Of a stretch of 64,000 nt of DNA, positions 16,095 through 25,253 are shown in pieces (the first letter of the stretch is position 1; each line of letters starts with the position of its first letter). The notes beneath the pieces are model-generated. The model was given only the letters and a program-made list of their open reading frames with translations, did not search any database and was not told the DNA's origin. The DNA comes from Dyella_A sp051962475 (GTDB lineage Bacteria > Pseudomonadota > Gammaproteobacteria > Xanthomonadales > Rhodanobacteraceae). A program made the translations under genes and the position numbers. The DNA is taken from assembly GCF_051962475.1 (NCBI RefSeq), contig NZ_JBQCCF010000034.1:1-64000 (forward strand), read 5' to 3'.

Positions 16095-16703
16095 ATGCAT
16101 ACGACACCCGAATCTGCAGGCACCGAACGCGTCGGCGCGTTCTCGGACGCTGTCGTCGCCGTGATCATCACGCTGATGGTGCTGGAACTGAGAGCACCGG
16201 AAAGCGCCTCGCTGAGCGCACTCGGCTCGCTGTGGCCGACGGCGGTGAGCTATGCGGCGAGTTACCTGTTCATCGCCATCGTGTGGGTCAACCACCATCA
16301 CCTGCTGCGGCTCGTTCGCCGCACCACGCCGCGATTGATCTGGGTGAACTTCGCGCACCTGTTCGCGGTGTCACTGGTGCCCTTCTCCACCGCCTGGATC
16401 GCACGCACCGAACTGGCGGCCGTGCCGGTGGCGTTCTATGCCGGCGTGTTCGTCTGCGTGAACCTCGCCTACCGGCTGTTCGAGCGCGACGTCTTTGCGC
16501 AGGCCGACGAACCGCAACTGTGCGAACGCGCCCGGCGCATGGCTCGGCGCCGCTCGGCTGGCACGCTGCTGGCCTTCGCTGCCGCGACCGCGATCGCCCT
16601 GTGGTCGCCCGTCGCCGGATTCCTCCTCGTCTGTACCGCGCTGGTCCTCTATCTGCGGCCGGAAGCCCCCGGCAGCGCCTTTCGCACGGCCAGCACCGAT
16701 TGA
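16095..16703 (+). CDS. TMEM175/DUF1211-family membrane protein
   Basis: 202 aa with six hydrophobic helices. The family hallmark is the first helix RVGAFSDAVVAVIITLMVLEL, with the conserved R..FSD motif (residues 12-18) that lines the pore in TMEM175 potassium channels. Further helices include SYAASYLFIAIVWVNHHH, matching the family WxxHH pattern. Bacterial members form tetrameric potassium-leak channels. An 8-base-spaced GGGGAA ribosome site precedes the ATG. Stands between the hydrolase remnant and an active hydrolase gene. Confidence 0.85.
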   Translation: MHTTPESAGTERVGAFSDAVVAVIITLMVLELRAPESASLSALGSLWPTAVSYAASYLFIAIVWVNHHHLLRLVRRTTPRLIWVNFAHLFAVSLVPFSTAWIARTELAAVPVAFYAGVFVCVNLAYRLFERDVFAQADEPQLCERARRMARRRSAGTLLAFAAATAIALWSPVAGFLLVCTALVLYLRPEAPGSAFRTASTD

Positions 16704-16739
16704 TGCGCCACCGCGCACCCCACCACCAGGAGAACTGCC

Positions 16740-17597
16740 ATGTCCACCACCATCCATTACCGCTCTGCCGACGTCGACGGCTTCAACGTGTTCTATCGCG
16801 AAGCCGGCCGCCCGGGCGCACCGAAACTGCTGCTGTTGCACGGCTTCCCGAGCTCCAGCCACATGTTCCGCGACTTGATTCCGTTGCTGGCCGACCGTTT
16901 CCACATTGTCGCGCCGGACCTGCCAGGCTTTGGCCAGTCGGCGATGCCGCCACGCGATGCGTTCACCTACACCTTCGACCATCTGGCGCAGGTGATCGAC
17001 CGGTTCACCGAGGTGGTCGGCTTCGATCGCTTTGTGGTCTACGTCTTCGACTACGGCGCTCCGGTCGGCTTGCGCATTGCGATGAAGCATCCGGAGCGCA
17101 TCGCCGGCATCGTGTCGCAGAACGGCAACGCCTACGTCGAGGGACTCAGCGAAGGCTGGAACCCGATCCAGACGTACTGGAGCGACCCCTCACAGAAAAA
17201 CCGCGATGCGCTGCGCGCCTTCCTGGCGCCGGAAGCCACCCGCTGGCAGTACGTACACGGCGTGCCCGACGAATCGCAGATATCGCCCGATGGCATTGCG
17301 CTGGACAACCACTACCTCGCCCGGCCGGGGTCGGACGAAATACAGCTGGACCTGTTTGGCGACTACCAGAGCAACGTGGCGCTGTACCCCGCGTTCCAGG
17401 CGTACTTCCGCGCCCACCGACCGCGCTTCCTGGCGATCTGGGGCAAGCACGATCCGTTCTTCCTGCCGCCGGGTGCCGAGGCGTTCAAGCGCGACCTGCC
17501 CGATGCCGACGTGCGCTTCCTCGACACCGGGCATTTCGCCCTGGAAACGCATGCGGGCGAGATCGCTACGGCGATCGGGGACGTCTTCGGCCGCTGA
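16740..17597 (+). CDS. Alpha/beta hydrolase with Asp nucleophile
   Basis: 285 aa, cytosolic. The oxyanion-hole motif HGFPSSSHMFRDLI is at about residues 34-47. The nucleophile elbow reads VFDYGAP, with Asp104 in place of the Ser of esterases, which is the pattern of haloalkane dehalogenases and epoxide hydrolases; the acid lies in WGKHDPFF and the catalytic His in TGHFALE near the end. Substrate not predictable. Good ribosome site (AGGAGAA) 6 bases before the start. Confidence 0.82.
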   Translation: MSTTIHYRSADVDGFNVFYREAGRPGAPKLLLLHGFPSSSHMFRDLIPLLADRFHIVAPDLPGFGQSAMPPRDAFTYTFDHLAQVIDRFTEVVGFDRFVVYVFDYGAPVGLRIAMKHPERIAGIVSQNGNAYVEGLSEGWNPIQTYWSDPSQKNRDALRAFLAPEATRWQYVHGVPDESQISPDGIALDNHYLARPGSDEIQLDLFGDYQSNVALYPAFQAYFRAHRPRFLAIWGKHDPFFLPPGAEAFKRDLPDADVRFLDTGHFALETHAGEIATAIGDVFGR

Positions 17598-17666
17598 GCG
17601 AGTCCGCTGCCGAGATGGGAGGAAGGCCGCCACTTATACTGGGGCCTTCCTCGCCGGTCGCACCCC

Positions 17667-18605
17667 ATGAATTACCGCCACGCCTTCCACGCCGGCAACT
17701 TCGCCGATGTTCTCAAGCACACCGTGCTGCTGGCGCTGATCGAGGCGCTCAAGGCCAAGCCCACGCCGTTTGCCTACATCGACACGCACGCCGGCAGCGG
17801 CTGCTACGCGCTGGACGGCCGCGAGGCGGGCAAGACCGGCGAGTACAAAGACGGCATCCACCGCCTGCTGTTTCCCGACATGGGCGCCACCGATGCGGCT
17901 TCCGCTTCGTTGCCGCCGCTGCTGCGCCGCTGGCTCGACGGCATCCTCGCCCCGCCCGGCAACGAGGACGGCCTGAAGCTCTATCCCGGCTCGCCGCTGC
18001 AGGCGGCCCGCGCGCTGCGCGACGGCGACAGCGCGCAGCTGTGCGAGCTGCATCCGGAAGAAGCTTCGCGCCTGCGCGAACTGTTCCAGCGCGACGCGCG
18101 CGTGCACGTGCATCACCGCAACGGCTACGAGGCGCTGAAGGGGCTGGTGCCGCCGAAGGAGAAGCGCGGTCTGGTGCTGATCGATCCACCATACGAGGCT
18201 CAGGAGGCCGAGTACCGGCTGATCGAGCAGGCGCTGAAGGGGGCGATCGAGCGCTGGCCCACCGGCGTCTATGCGGTGTGGTACCCGATCAAGCTGCGCA
18301 GCCAGGTGCAGCCGTTCCTGCGCGGCCTGCAGCACGGCATCGCGCGACGCGTGCTGCGCGCCGAACTGCTGGTGCATCCGGACGATTCACCGCTGCGCCT
18401 CAACGGCTCGGGCATGGTGGTGCTCAACGCACCGTGGAATCTCGACCAGACCCTGCGCGAGCCGCTGCGCGCGATGGCGCGATTGCTCGGTCAGGGTGAG
18501 CCGGCCGAATGGAAGCTGGACTGGCTGGCCAACGACAGCGCCGAGGCGCCCACCCCGCCCCCGCCTTCGCGCCGCCCGGCGCCACGTTCAGCGCGGCCGC
18601 GCTAA
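17667..18605 (+). CDS. rlmJ: 23S rRNA A2030 N6-methyltransferase
   Basis: 312 aa. RlmJ methylates adenine 2030 of 23S rRNA before ribosome assembly is complete. The family start MNYRHAFHAGNFADVLKH is nearly invariant; then YIDTHAGSGCYAL (SAM motif), the helical subdomain, and the N6-adenine catalytic motif DPPYE (about residues 173-177). The C-terminal tail is extended by about 20 Pro/Arg/Ala-rich residues compared with E. coli. Single gene with its own upstream gap of 69 bp. Confidence 0.93.
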   Translation: MNYRHAFHAGNFADVLKHTVLLALIEALKAKPTPFAYIDTHAGSGCYALDGREAGKTGEYKDGIHRLLFPDMGATDAASASLPPLLRRWLDGILAPPGNEDGLKLYPGSPLQAARALRDGDSAQLCELHPEEASRLRELFQRDARVHVHHRNGYEALKGLVPPKEKRGLVLIDPPYEAQEAEYRLIEQALKGAIERWPTGVYAVWYPIKLRSQVQPFLRGLQHGIARRVLRAELLVHPDDSPLRLNGSGMVVLNAPWNLDQTLREPLRAMARLLGQGEPAEWKLDWLANDSAEAPTPPPPSRRPAPRSARPR

Positions 18606-18701
18606 GCTGGCGACCTCGATTCGGCGGGGCGTATCCCGCCCGCGTTCGGCGTCCATCGCGATTGCGCCATGCTGTCTTGCCGTCTGCCCAGGAGCCTTGC
18701 C

Positions 18702-19205
18702 ATGCGTCGCCTTCTTCGCCCTCTGCTTGCCTCCACCGCGCTGCTGGCGCTGGCCGCCTGCGCGCCGGCGCCGATCTACAAGGTGGCGCCCAATGCCGTG
18801 GCCGCCGTGCCGTTCGAAGTGGCGCGCGCGCCGGAGCGCTATGCCAACGGCAGCGTGATCTGGGGTGGCCGCGTGGTCAGCGTGAACAACCTGGCCGACC
18901 GCAGCGAGATCGAGGTGCTGGCCTATCCGCTCGACTCCTCGCAGCGCCCGAAGGTGGGCGATACCGGCAACGGACGCTTCATCGCGGTCATGCACGGCTT
19001 CGTCGAGCCGATGGCCTACCCCAACGGCGCGTTGATCACGGTGACCGGCAAACTCAACGGCAGCCGCGCGGGCAAGGTCGGCGAGGCCGACTACGTGTTC
19101 CCGCTGGTCACTGTCGACCAGGCCCACGCATGGACGGCCGAGGAGATGCAGGCCGGGCGCAACAACGTCCACTTCGGCGTGGGTGTGGGCGTGGGCATCC
19201 ACTGA
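18702..19205 (+). CDS. Slp-family outer-membrane lipoprotein
   Basis: 167 aa from the ATG at 18702, where AGGAG lies 8 bases upstream; the ATG at 18669 would put an extra hydrophilic stretch before the signal. Lipoprotein signal MRRLLRPLLASTALLALAAC with lipobox LAAC, Cys20 modified. The body matches the Slp (starvation lipoprotein) family: VIWGGRVVSVNNLADRSEIEVLAYPLD and HGFVEPMAYPNGALITVTGKL. A glycine/valine C-terminal tail ends it. Slp proteins accumulate in stationary phase and protect against acid metabolites in E. coli. Confidence 0.85.
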   Translation: MRRLLRPLLASTALLALAACAPAPIYKVAPNAVAAVPFEVARAPERYANGSVIWGGRVVSVNNLADRSEIEVLAYPLDSSQRPKVGDTGNGRFIAVMHGFVEPMAYPNGALITVTGKLNGSRAGKVGEADYVFPLVTVDQAHAWTAEEMQAGRNNVHFGVGVGVGIH

Positions 19206-19276
19206 GCCACCCGCCGGCGCAAGGATCTGCGCCGCCGCTACACTGCGTGGCCCCGATCCCGTGATGGAACACCCGC

Positions 19277-20185
19277 ATGTCCGGCCATGCCAATTCGCTC
19301 AAGGCGATCTTCCTCGCGCTGGGCGCGAACTTCGCGATCTTCGTGTCCAAGCTGGTGGCCGCCCTGGTCACCGGCTCGGGCGCGATGCTGGCCGAGGCGG
19401 TGCACTCGCTGGCCGACTGCGGCAACCAGGGCCTGTTGCTGCTCGGCATGCGCCAGACGCAGCGACCCGCTTCGGATGAATTCCCGCTCGGCTGGGGCCG
19501 GGCGATGTACTTCTGGTCGTTCCTGGTCGCCATCCTGCTGTTCAGCGTGGGCGGCATGTTTTCCGTCTACGAGGGCGTGCACAAGCTCAGCCATCCCGAG
19601 CCGCTGAAGTGGCCGTGGCTGGCGCTGGGCGTGCTGGTGTTCGGCATCGTCGCCGAAGGCATCTCGATGCGCGGCTGCATGCAGGAAGTGAACAAGGCGC
19701 GCGGCAACCAGCCGCTGTGGACCTGGTTCCGCGAGACGCGCTCGAGCGAACTGCTGGTGATCTTCGGCGAGGATCTCGCCGCGCTGATCGGCCTGTGTCT
19801 CGCCGCCCTGGCCGTGGGCGCCACCATGCTCACCGGCAACCTGATGTTCGACGCGCTGGGCACGCTGGCGATCGGCGTGCTGCTGCTGGTGGTGGCGGTG
19901 CTGCTGGCGGTGGAGGTGAAGGCGCTGCTGATCGGCCAGGGCGTGGAGCCGCGCCGCCGCGCCGAGCTGCTCACCTTTCTCAAGAGCCGCCCGGAAGTGG
20001 CCGAGGTGCTCAACCTGATCACCCTGCAGATGGGCCCGGACGTGATGGTGGCGGTGAAGGCGAAGATGGAGCCGGCCAGCTCCGACCGCGGCCTGATCGA
20101 TGCCATCAATGCGGTGGAGGCGGCGATGAAGGCCGAATTTACCGACATCCGCTGGAGCTTCTTCGAGCCCGACGTTACCGATTGA
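19277..20185 (+). CDS. Cation diffusion facilitator, SLC30A9-like
   Basis: 302 aa, six membrane helices then a cytosolic domain. The metal-site helix II motif is HSLAD (AEAVHSLADCGNQ) and the helix V motif is GEDLAALIG, in which Glu replaces the first His of the usual HxxxD. That pattern marks the ZnT9/SLC30A9-like branch. The C-terminal domain (about 215-302) lacks clear His clusters. Expected to export Zn, Mn or Co in exchange for protons. Convergent with the VOC gene, nine bases apart. Confidence 0.85.
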   Translation: MSGHANSLKAIFLALGANFAIFVSKLVAALVTGSGAMLAEAVHSLADCGNQGLLLLGMRQTQRPASDEFPLGWGRAMYFWSFLVAILLFSVGGMFSVYEGVHKLSHPEPLKWPWLALGVLVFGIVAEGISMRGCMQEVNKARGNQPLWTWFRETRSSELLVIFGEDLAALIGLCLAALAVGATMLTGNLMFDALGTLAIGVLLLVVAVLLAVEVKALLIGQGVEPRRRAELLTFLKSRPEVAEVLNLITLQMGPDVMVAVKAKMEPASSDRGLIDAINAVEAAMKAEFTDIRWSFFEPDVTD

Positions 20186-20194
20186 GCGGGCGGC

Positions 20195-20587
20195 TCAGCC
20201 TTTCGGCTGCAGCAGATCCCAGGGGTTGCCGTACAGGTCCTCGAACACCACCACCGTGGCGTACGGCTCCTCGCGCGGCGTCTCGCGGAAGGCGACGCCG
20301 GCGGCGAGCATGCGCCGGTAATCGCTCCAGAAATCGTCGGTGCGCAGGAACAGGAACACCCGCCCACCCGCCTGGCGACCGACGGCCGCCCGCTGCTCGT
20401 CGGTTGCCGCCTGCGCCAGCAGCAAACCGGTACCGTCGGAGCCCGGCGGCGCCATCACCACCCAGCGCTTGCCGCCACCGAGGGGCGTATCCTCGCGCAA
20501 GGTGAAGCCCAATCGCGTGGTGAACCAGGCGATCGCCTCGTCGTAGTCGTTCACCAGCACGGTGAGCTGGGCCAGTTGCTGGGACAT
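20195..20587 (-). CDS. VOC (glyoxalase/bleomycin-resistance) protein
   Basis: 130 aa from the ATG at 20587, with GGAG 9 bases upstream. One vicinal-oxygen-chelate module pair: QLTVLVNDYDEAIAWFTTRLGFTLRED at the start and VVFEDLYGNPWDLLQP at the end, the latter containing the metal-site Glu and the characteristic DLYGNPWDL. Enzymatic role unknown; family includes lyases, dioxygenases and drug-binding proteins. Confidence 0.85.
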   Translation of the reverse strand: MSQQLAQLTVLVNDYDEAIAWFTTRLGFTLREDTPLGGGKRWVVMAPPGSDGTGLLLAQAATDEQRAAVGRQAGGRVFLFLRTDDFWSDYRRMLAAGVAFRETPREEPYATVVVFEDLYGNPWDLLQPKG

Positions 20588-20752
20588 CGCAGAGAACTCC
20601 TGTGGCGGGTTGCCGCATCGCGACATGATCGGAGCAGACCATCATGGCACGAACGTCCGGAAAGTCGCCTCCCGCCTGCTTCCGCGAGCGATACGGCCGG
20701 CCATACCAGTGCCGCGCACGTTCATGTTGCAGCGCACTAGATACGCTAAAGT

Positions 20753-21376
20753 ATGGACATGAACGCCCTGCCGATTCCGACCCTGATGCGCGCCGCCCCG
20801 TCGATGATCGTCCCGCCGCGTAGCCGTGAGCGTTTCGCACCCCGCCTGGAGGCCGTACCCGCGGCCAACGTGGGCGAGCCGGTGCGCACGCGCGATGGCC
20901 GCAACCTGTTCCTGCGCGGCATCCGTCCCGACGACGTGGCCGCCCTCAAGCGCTGCTTTACCCGGCTCTCGCCCGAAGACATCCGCCGCCGCTTCCTGCA
21001 CGCGATGTCCGAGCTGCCCGAGCCGATGGCGCAGCGCCTGTGCAACATCGATCCGGCCGTGGAAACCGCCTTCGTGCTGATGGACGAAGCAGTAGAACCG
21101 GCCGAGATGCGCGGCGTGGGCCGCATCTACGTGGACGAGTCGGCCAACAGCGCCGAGTTCTCGGTACTGGTGGAGCACGACTGGGCCCGGCGTGGCCTGG
21201 GCGCCCTGCTCATGCAGCGTCTGGTGGACGATTGCCGGCGCCGCGGCCTGCACGAGATCTGGGGCTACGTGCTGATGGAGAACCGCCCCATGCTGGAGCT
21301 GTGCCGCGAGCTCGGTTTCCAGCGCCGCCCCGCCACCGACGAACCCGGCACCGCGCAGATCTCGCTCAAGCTCTAG
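20753..21376 (+). CDS. GNAT-family N-acetyltransferase
   Basis: 207 aa. After about 45 non-conserved residues the GNAT fold begins: RDGRNLFLRGIRPDDVAALKRCFTRLSPEDIRRRF, like the acetyltransferase domain of Pat-type lysine acetylases, then AEFSVLVEHDWARRGLGALLMQRLV with the acetyl-CoA loop R-R-G-L-G-A (about residues 146-151), and LMENRPMLELCRELGF. Substrate unknown; resemblance to Pat suggests protein lysine acetylation, weakly. The start at 20753 (ATGGACATG) has a near ATG at 20759. Upstream 125 bp is shared with the divergent VOC gene. Confidence 0.8.
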   Translation: MDMNALPIPTLMRAAPSMIVPPRSRERFAPRLEAVPAANVGEPVRTRDGRNLFLRGIRPDDVAALKRCFTRLSPEDIRRRFLHAMSELPEPMAQRLCNIDPAVETAFVLMDEAVEPAEMRGVGRIYVDESANSAEFSVLVEHDWARRGLGALLMQRLVDDCRRRGLHEIWGYVLMENRPMLELCRELGFQRRPATDEPGTAQISLKL

Positions 21377-21393
21377 CGGCTGCCTATTCCCGT

Positions 21394-21475
21394 TGTAGGA
21401 GCCCGCTCGCGGGCGATGCTCTTCGCCCTGGATCGAGATCAAAGCAAAAGCATCGCGCGCGAGCGGGCTCCTACA
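21394..21475. repeat. REPIN-like inverted repeat before mfd
   Basis: 82 bp with 18-bp perfect inverted ends (TGTAGGAGCCCGCTCGCG and complement) and further inner pairing (GCGATGCT at 21413, AGCATCGC at 21449). It begins 17 bases after the GNAT stop and lies upstream of mfd. The GTAGGAGC end is shared with the element at 37931-38041. Confidence 0.85.
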
Positions 21476-21567
21476 GGGGCGGTGGCTGCCGGCTCGGCGG
21501 CGGGGTCGCAGTACACTTGTGCGCTTTACCCGCGCGTTCCGCGCGTCGACGAGCCACGCGCCAGTCC

Positions 21568-24500
21568 ATGCCCGATTCCAGCCCCACGATCTCCCACCCG
21601 CCGCTTCCCACCACGCCGCGCCAACGCCGCTTCTGGACACCGCCGCACGGCTCCGCCCGCGCGCTGCTGATCGCCGAGGCCGCGCGTTCGCACAACGGCC
21701 TGCTGGTGGCCGTCACGCGGGACACCCAGCGCGCCTCGACGCTGGAGGACGAGCTGAAGCTGTTTGCCGGCAACCTGCCGGTGCTGCATTTCCCGGACTG
21801 GGAAACCCTGCCCTACGACATCTTCAGCCCGCACTCGGAGATCGTCTCCCAGCGCATCGCCACGCTGTACCGGTTGCCGTCGGTGACGCGCGGCGTGCTG
21901 GTGGTACCGGTGGCCACGCTGATGCAGCGCATCGCCCCGCGCAGCCACATCACCGGCGCCGGACTGATGCTGGCCAAGGGCCAGAAACTGGACCTGCTCG
22001 CCGAACAGCGCCGGCTCGAGGCGGCCGGCTACCGCTACGTGCCGCAGGTGGCCGAGGCCGGCGACTTCGCCGTGCGCGGCGCGCTGATCGACATCTTCCC
22101 GATGGGTGCGGCCGAGCCGTACCGCATCGAGCTGTTCGACGACGAGGTGGAATCGATCCGCAGCTTCGACCCGGAGACCCAGCGCTCGCAGCAGCCGGTG
22201 GAGAAGGTGGAGCTGCTGCCCGGACGCGAGTTCCCGCTCACCGAGAACGCCGCCAAGGATTTCCGCACGCGCCTGCGCGAGCGCTTCCCGATCGACATCC
22301 GCCGCTGTCCGCTCTACCAGGACATGAAAGAGGGCGTGACGCCCGGCGGCATCGAGTACTACCTGCCGCTGTTCTTCGAGCAGACCGCCACGCTGTTCGA
22401 CTACCTCGCCAGCGATGCGCTGTTCGTGCTGGGCGAAGGCGCCGGCGAGGCGGCCGAGCAGTTCTGGACGCAGACCGCCGAACGCTACGACCAGCGCGCG
22501 CACGATATCGAGCGTCCGGTGCTGCCGCCGGCCGAGCTGTACCTCTCGCCCGAGCAGCTGCGCGAGCAGTGGAACAAGCGCCTGCGCGTGGAGATCGTGC
22601 CCTCCGGCCACGAGCACAGCGTGGATGCCGGCACGCAGCCGGCGCCCGAGGTGGCGCTGAATCGCAAGGGCGAGGAGCCAGGTACGTCGCTCAAGCACTT
22701 TCTGGCCAGCTACAAGGGGCGTGTGCTGGTAGCTGCCGATTCGGCGGGACGGCGCGAGTCGCTGATCGAGCAGCTGGCGGCGGCGGGGATGAAGCCGGCG
22801 AACGTGGAGAGCTGGAGCGCATTCCTCGGGCTGGCCGGGACTGCTCCCTCTCCCCTGACGCAGTCGGGGGAGAGGGCTGGTGAGAGGGGGGCTTCTGGCT
22901 CCTCGTCCGAAAGCAAGAGCGGCCCCCTCACCCCAACCCTCTCCCCCGGCGTTGCCGGGGGAGAGGGAGTCCCGCCGCGCCAAGTCGGGGAAAAAGAGGC
23001 CGCATCGCGCAGGGCCGGGGGAGAGGGAGCGGGTGCGCGCTTCGCCATCACCATCGCCCCGCTGGAACAGGGCTTCGCGCTGACCAAACCCGCGATCACC
23101 GTGCTCACCGAGCGCGAGCTGTTCGGCGAGCGCGTGCGCAGCGAGCGCAAGCGTCGGCGCGGGCAGGCGCGCGATCCGGACACCATCATCCGCGACCTCA
23201 CCGAGCTCTCGATCGGCTCGCCGATCGTGCACGTCGACCACGGTGTGGGCCGCTACCAGGGCCTGGAGTCGATGGAGCTCGGCGGCATGGAAGGCGAGTT
23301 CCTGATCATCGAGTACGCCAAGGGCGACAAGCTCTACGTGCCGGTGGCGCAGCTCGGCCTGGTCAGCCGCTACTCCGGCACGGCGCCAGAGCTGGCACCG
23401 CTGCATTCGCTGGGCGGCGATGCGTGGGAGCGCGCGCGCAAGAAGGCGGCCGAGAAGGTGCGCGACGTCGCTGCCGAGCTGCTGGCGATATACGCCCAGC
23501 GCGAGGCGCGCGGCGGCGAGTCGATGGCGGTGGATCGCCAGCTGGTGGAGGAGTTCGGCGCCAGCTTTCCGTTCGAGGAAACGCCAGACCAGGAGCAGGC
23601 GATCGACGCCGTTCTCGGCGACCTCGCCGCGCCGCGCGCGATGGACCGGGTGATCTGCGGCGACGTCGGCTTCGGCAAGACCGAAGTCGCGCTGCGCGCC
23701 GCGTTCGCCGCGGCCACCGCCGGCAAGCAGGTTGCGGTGCTGGTGCCGACCACCCTGCTCGCCCAGCAGCACTACCGCAACTTCGCCGACCGCTTCGCCG
23801 ACTGGCCGGTGAAGGTGGACGTGCTCTCGCGCTTCCGCTCCACCAAGGAAGTGAACGAGGCGCTCAAGCGCCTTGCCGACGGCCAGATCGATGTGATCGT
23901 GGGCACCCACAAGCTGCTGCAGCCGGACATCAAGTTCAAGAATCTGGGCCTCGTCATCGTGGACGAGGAGCAGCGCTTCGGCGTGCGGCAGAAGGAGCAG
24001 TTGAAGAAGCTGCGCGCGGAGGTGGATCTGCTGACCATGACCGCCACGCCGATCCCGCGCACGCTGAACATGGCGATGGCCGGCCTGCGCGACCTGTCGC
24101 TGATCACCACGCCACCGGCGCATCGCATGGCGGTGCGTACCTTCGTGGCGGCATGGGACCCGGCGACGATCCGCGAGGCGTTCCAGCGCGAGCTGTCGCG
24201 CGGCGGCCAGGCGTACTTCCTGCACAACGAGGTCGACTCGATCGAGCGCACCGCGCGCGAGCTGCAGGAACTGATTCCCGAGGCGCGCATCGGCATCGCC
24301 CACGGCCAGATGCCGGAGCGCGAGCTGGAACAGGTGATGGCGGATTTCCACCGCCAGCGCTTCAACGTGCTGGTGTGCACCACGATCATCGAGACCGGCA
24401 TCGACATCCCCACGGCCAACACCATCATCATCAACCGCGCCGATCGCTTCGGCCTGGCCCAGCTGCACCAGCTGCGCGGCCGCGTCGGTCGTTCGCATCA

Positions 24501-25224
24501 CCGCGCCTATGCCTACCTGGTGGTGCCGGACCGCAAGTCGATGACGCCGGATGCCGAGAAGCGCCTGGAGGCGCTGGCCTCGCTGGAGGAACTGGGCGCC
24601 GGCTTCACCCTGGCCACTCACGACCTGGAGATCCGCGGCGCTGGCGAGCTGCTGGGCGACGAGCAGTCCGGCCAGATCCAGGAGATCGGCTTCGGCCTCT
24701 ACACCGAGCTGCTCGACCGCGCCGTGCGCGCGCTGAAGAGCGGCAAGGTGCCGGACTTCGACCTCTCCTCCGAGCACGAGACCGAGGTGGAACTGCACCT
24801 GCCGGCGCTGATCCCGGACGACTACCTGCCCGACGTGCACGCCCGCCTGACGTTGTACAAGCGCATCGCCAGCGCCAAGAGCGACGACCACCTGCGCGAT
24901 TTGCAGGTGGAGATGATCGACCGCTTCGGCCTGCTGCCCGAGCCGACCAAGCACCTGTTCGCACTGGCCACGCTCAAGCTGATGGCCACGCCGCTGGGCA
25001 TCCGCAAGCTGGACTTCGGCCCGACCGGCGGGCGCATCCTGTTCCGCGAGAAGCCCGAGGTGGACCCGCTGCTGATCATCAAGCTGATCCAGAGCCTGCC
25101 GCGCGTCTACAAGCTCGAAGGACAGGACAAGCTCAAGGTCACGCTGGACCTTCCCGGCGCCACCGAGCGCATCCGCAGCGCGCAGGAAGTGCTGATCATG
25201 CTGGGCGCTCGCCGGCCTTCCTGA
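21568..25224 (+). CDS. mfd: Transcription-repair coupling factor, with insertion
   Basis: 1218 aa. Mfd removes RNA polymerase stalled at DNA damage and recruits UvrA. Order: UvrB-like module (about 1-330), domain 3, RNAP-interacting domain (about 540-615: PIVHVDHGVGRYQGLESMELGG), then the helicase motor with Walker A GDVGFGKTE (about 698-706), DEEQRFGV (about 799), and motif VI QLRGRVGRSHH, and the C-terminal TRCF domain. The ATG at 21568 gives the usual N-terminus; the frame is open upstream. An in-frame REP-type insertion at about residues 425-490 lengthens it from the usual roughly 1150 aa. Walker and motor motifs are intact, so it is probably functional. Confidence 0.95.
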   Translation: MPDSSPTISHPPLPTTPRQRRFWTPPHGSARALLIAEAARSHNGLLVAVTRDTQRASTLEDELKLFAGNLPVLHFPDWETLPYDIFSPHSEIVSQRIATLYRLPSVTRGVLVVPVATLMQRIAPRSHITGAGLMLAKGQKLDLLAEQRRLEAAGYRYVPQVAEAGDFAVRGALIDIFPMGAAEPYRIELFDDEVESIRSFDPETQRSQQPVEKVELLPGREFPLTENAAKDFRTRLRERFPIDIRRCPLYQDMKEGVTPGGIEYYLPLFFEQTATLFDYLASDALFVLGEGAGEAAEQFWTQTAERYDQRAHDIERPVLPPAELYLSPEQLREQWNKRLRVEIVPSGHEHSVDAGTQPAPEVALNRKGEEPGTSLKHFLASYKGRVLVAADSAGRRESLIEQLAAAGMKPANVESWSAFLGLAGTAPSPLTQSGERAGERGASGSSSESKSGPLTPTLSPGVAGGEGVPPRQVGEKEAASRRAGGEGAGARFAITIAPLEQGFALTKPAITVLTERELFGERVRSERKRRRGQARDPDTIIRDLTELSIGSPIVHVDHGVGRYQGLESMELGGMEGEFLIIEYAKGDKLYVPVAQLGLVSRYSGTAPELAPLHSLGGDAWERARKKAAEKVRDVAAELLAIYAQREARGGESMAVDRQLVEEFGASFPFEETPDQEQAIDAVLGDLAAPRAMDRVICGDVGFGKTEVALRAAFAAATAGKQVAVLVPTTLLAQQHYRNFADRFADWPVKVDVLSRFRSTKEVNEALKRLADGQIDVIVGTHKLLQPDIKFKNLGLVIVDEEQRFGVRQKEQLKKLRAEVDLLTMTATPIPRTLNMAMAGLRDLSLITTPPAHRMAVRTFVAAWDPATIREAFQRELSRGGQAYFLHNEVDSIERTARELQELIPEARIGIAHGQMPERELEQVMADFHRQRFNVLVCTTIIETGIDIPTANTIIINRADRFGLAQLHQLRGRVGRSHHRAYAYLVVPDRKSMTPDAEKRLEALASLEELGAGFTLATHDLEIRGAGELLGDEQSGQIQEIGFGLYTELLDRAVRALKSGKVPDFDLSSEHETEVELHLPALIPDDYLPDVHARLTLYKRIASAKSDDHLRDLQVEMIDRFGLLPEPTKHLFALATLKLMATPLGIRKLDFGPTGGRILFREKPEVDPLLIIKLIQSLPRVYKLEGQDKLKVTLDLPGATERIRSAQEVLIMLGARRPS
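22843..23033. repeat. REP-like palindromes inside mfd
   Basis: This stretch of about 190 bases carries the same CTCCCTCTCCCC / GGGGGAGAGGG arms as the intergenic array at 3.5-4.4 kb: GGGGGAGAGGG at 22866-22876, the opposite arm CCCCCTCACC...CTCTCCCCC at 22923-22947, and two more GGGGGAGAGGGAG copies near 22957 and 23017. It is read in frame and adds a Gly/Ser/Arg/Pro-rich segment (APSPLTQSGERAGERGASGS and onward) between WSAFLGLAG and RFAITIAPLE, which are adjacent in ordinary Mfd. Confidence 0.85.
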
Positions 25225-25253
25225 AGCGATCCGGCGAGGGCTTGTCGCCGCGG

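Noticed and set aside
16232..18499. 755-codon open frame on the plus strand
   Set aside because: Overlaps three real plus-strand genes (channel, hydrolase, rlmJ) in another frame, Arg/Pro-rich.
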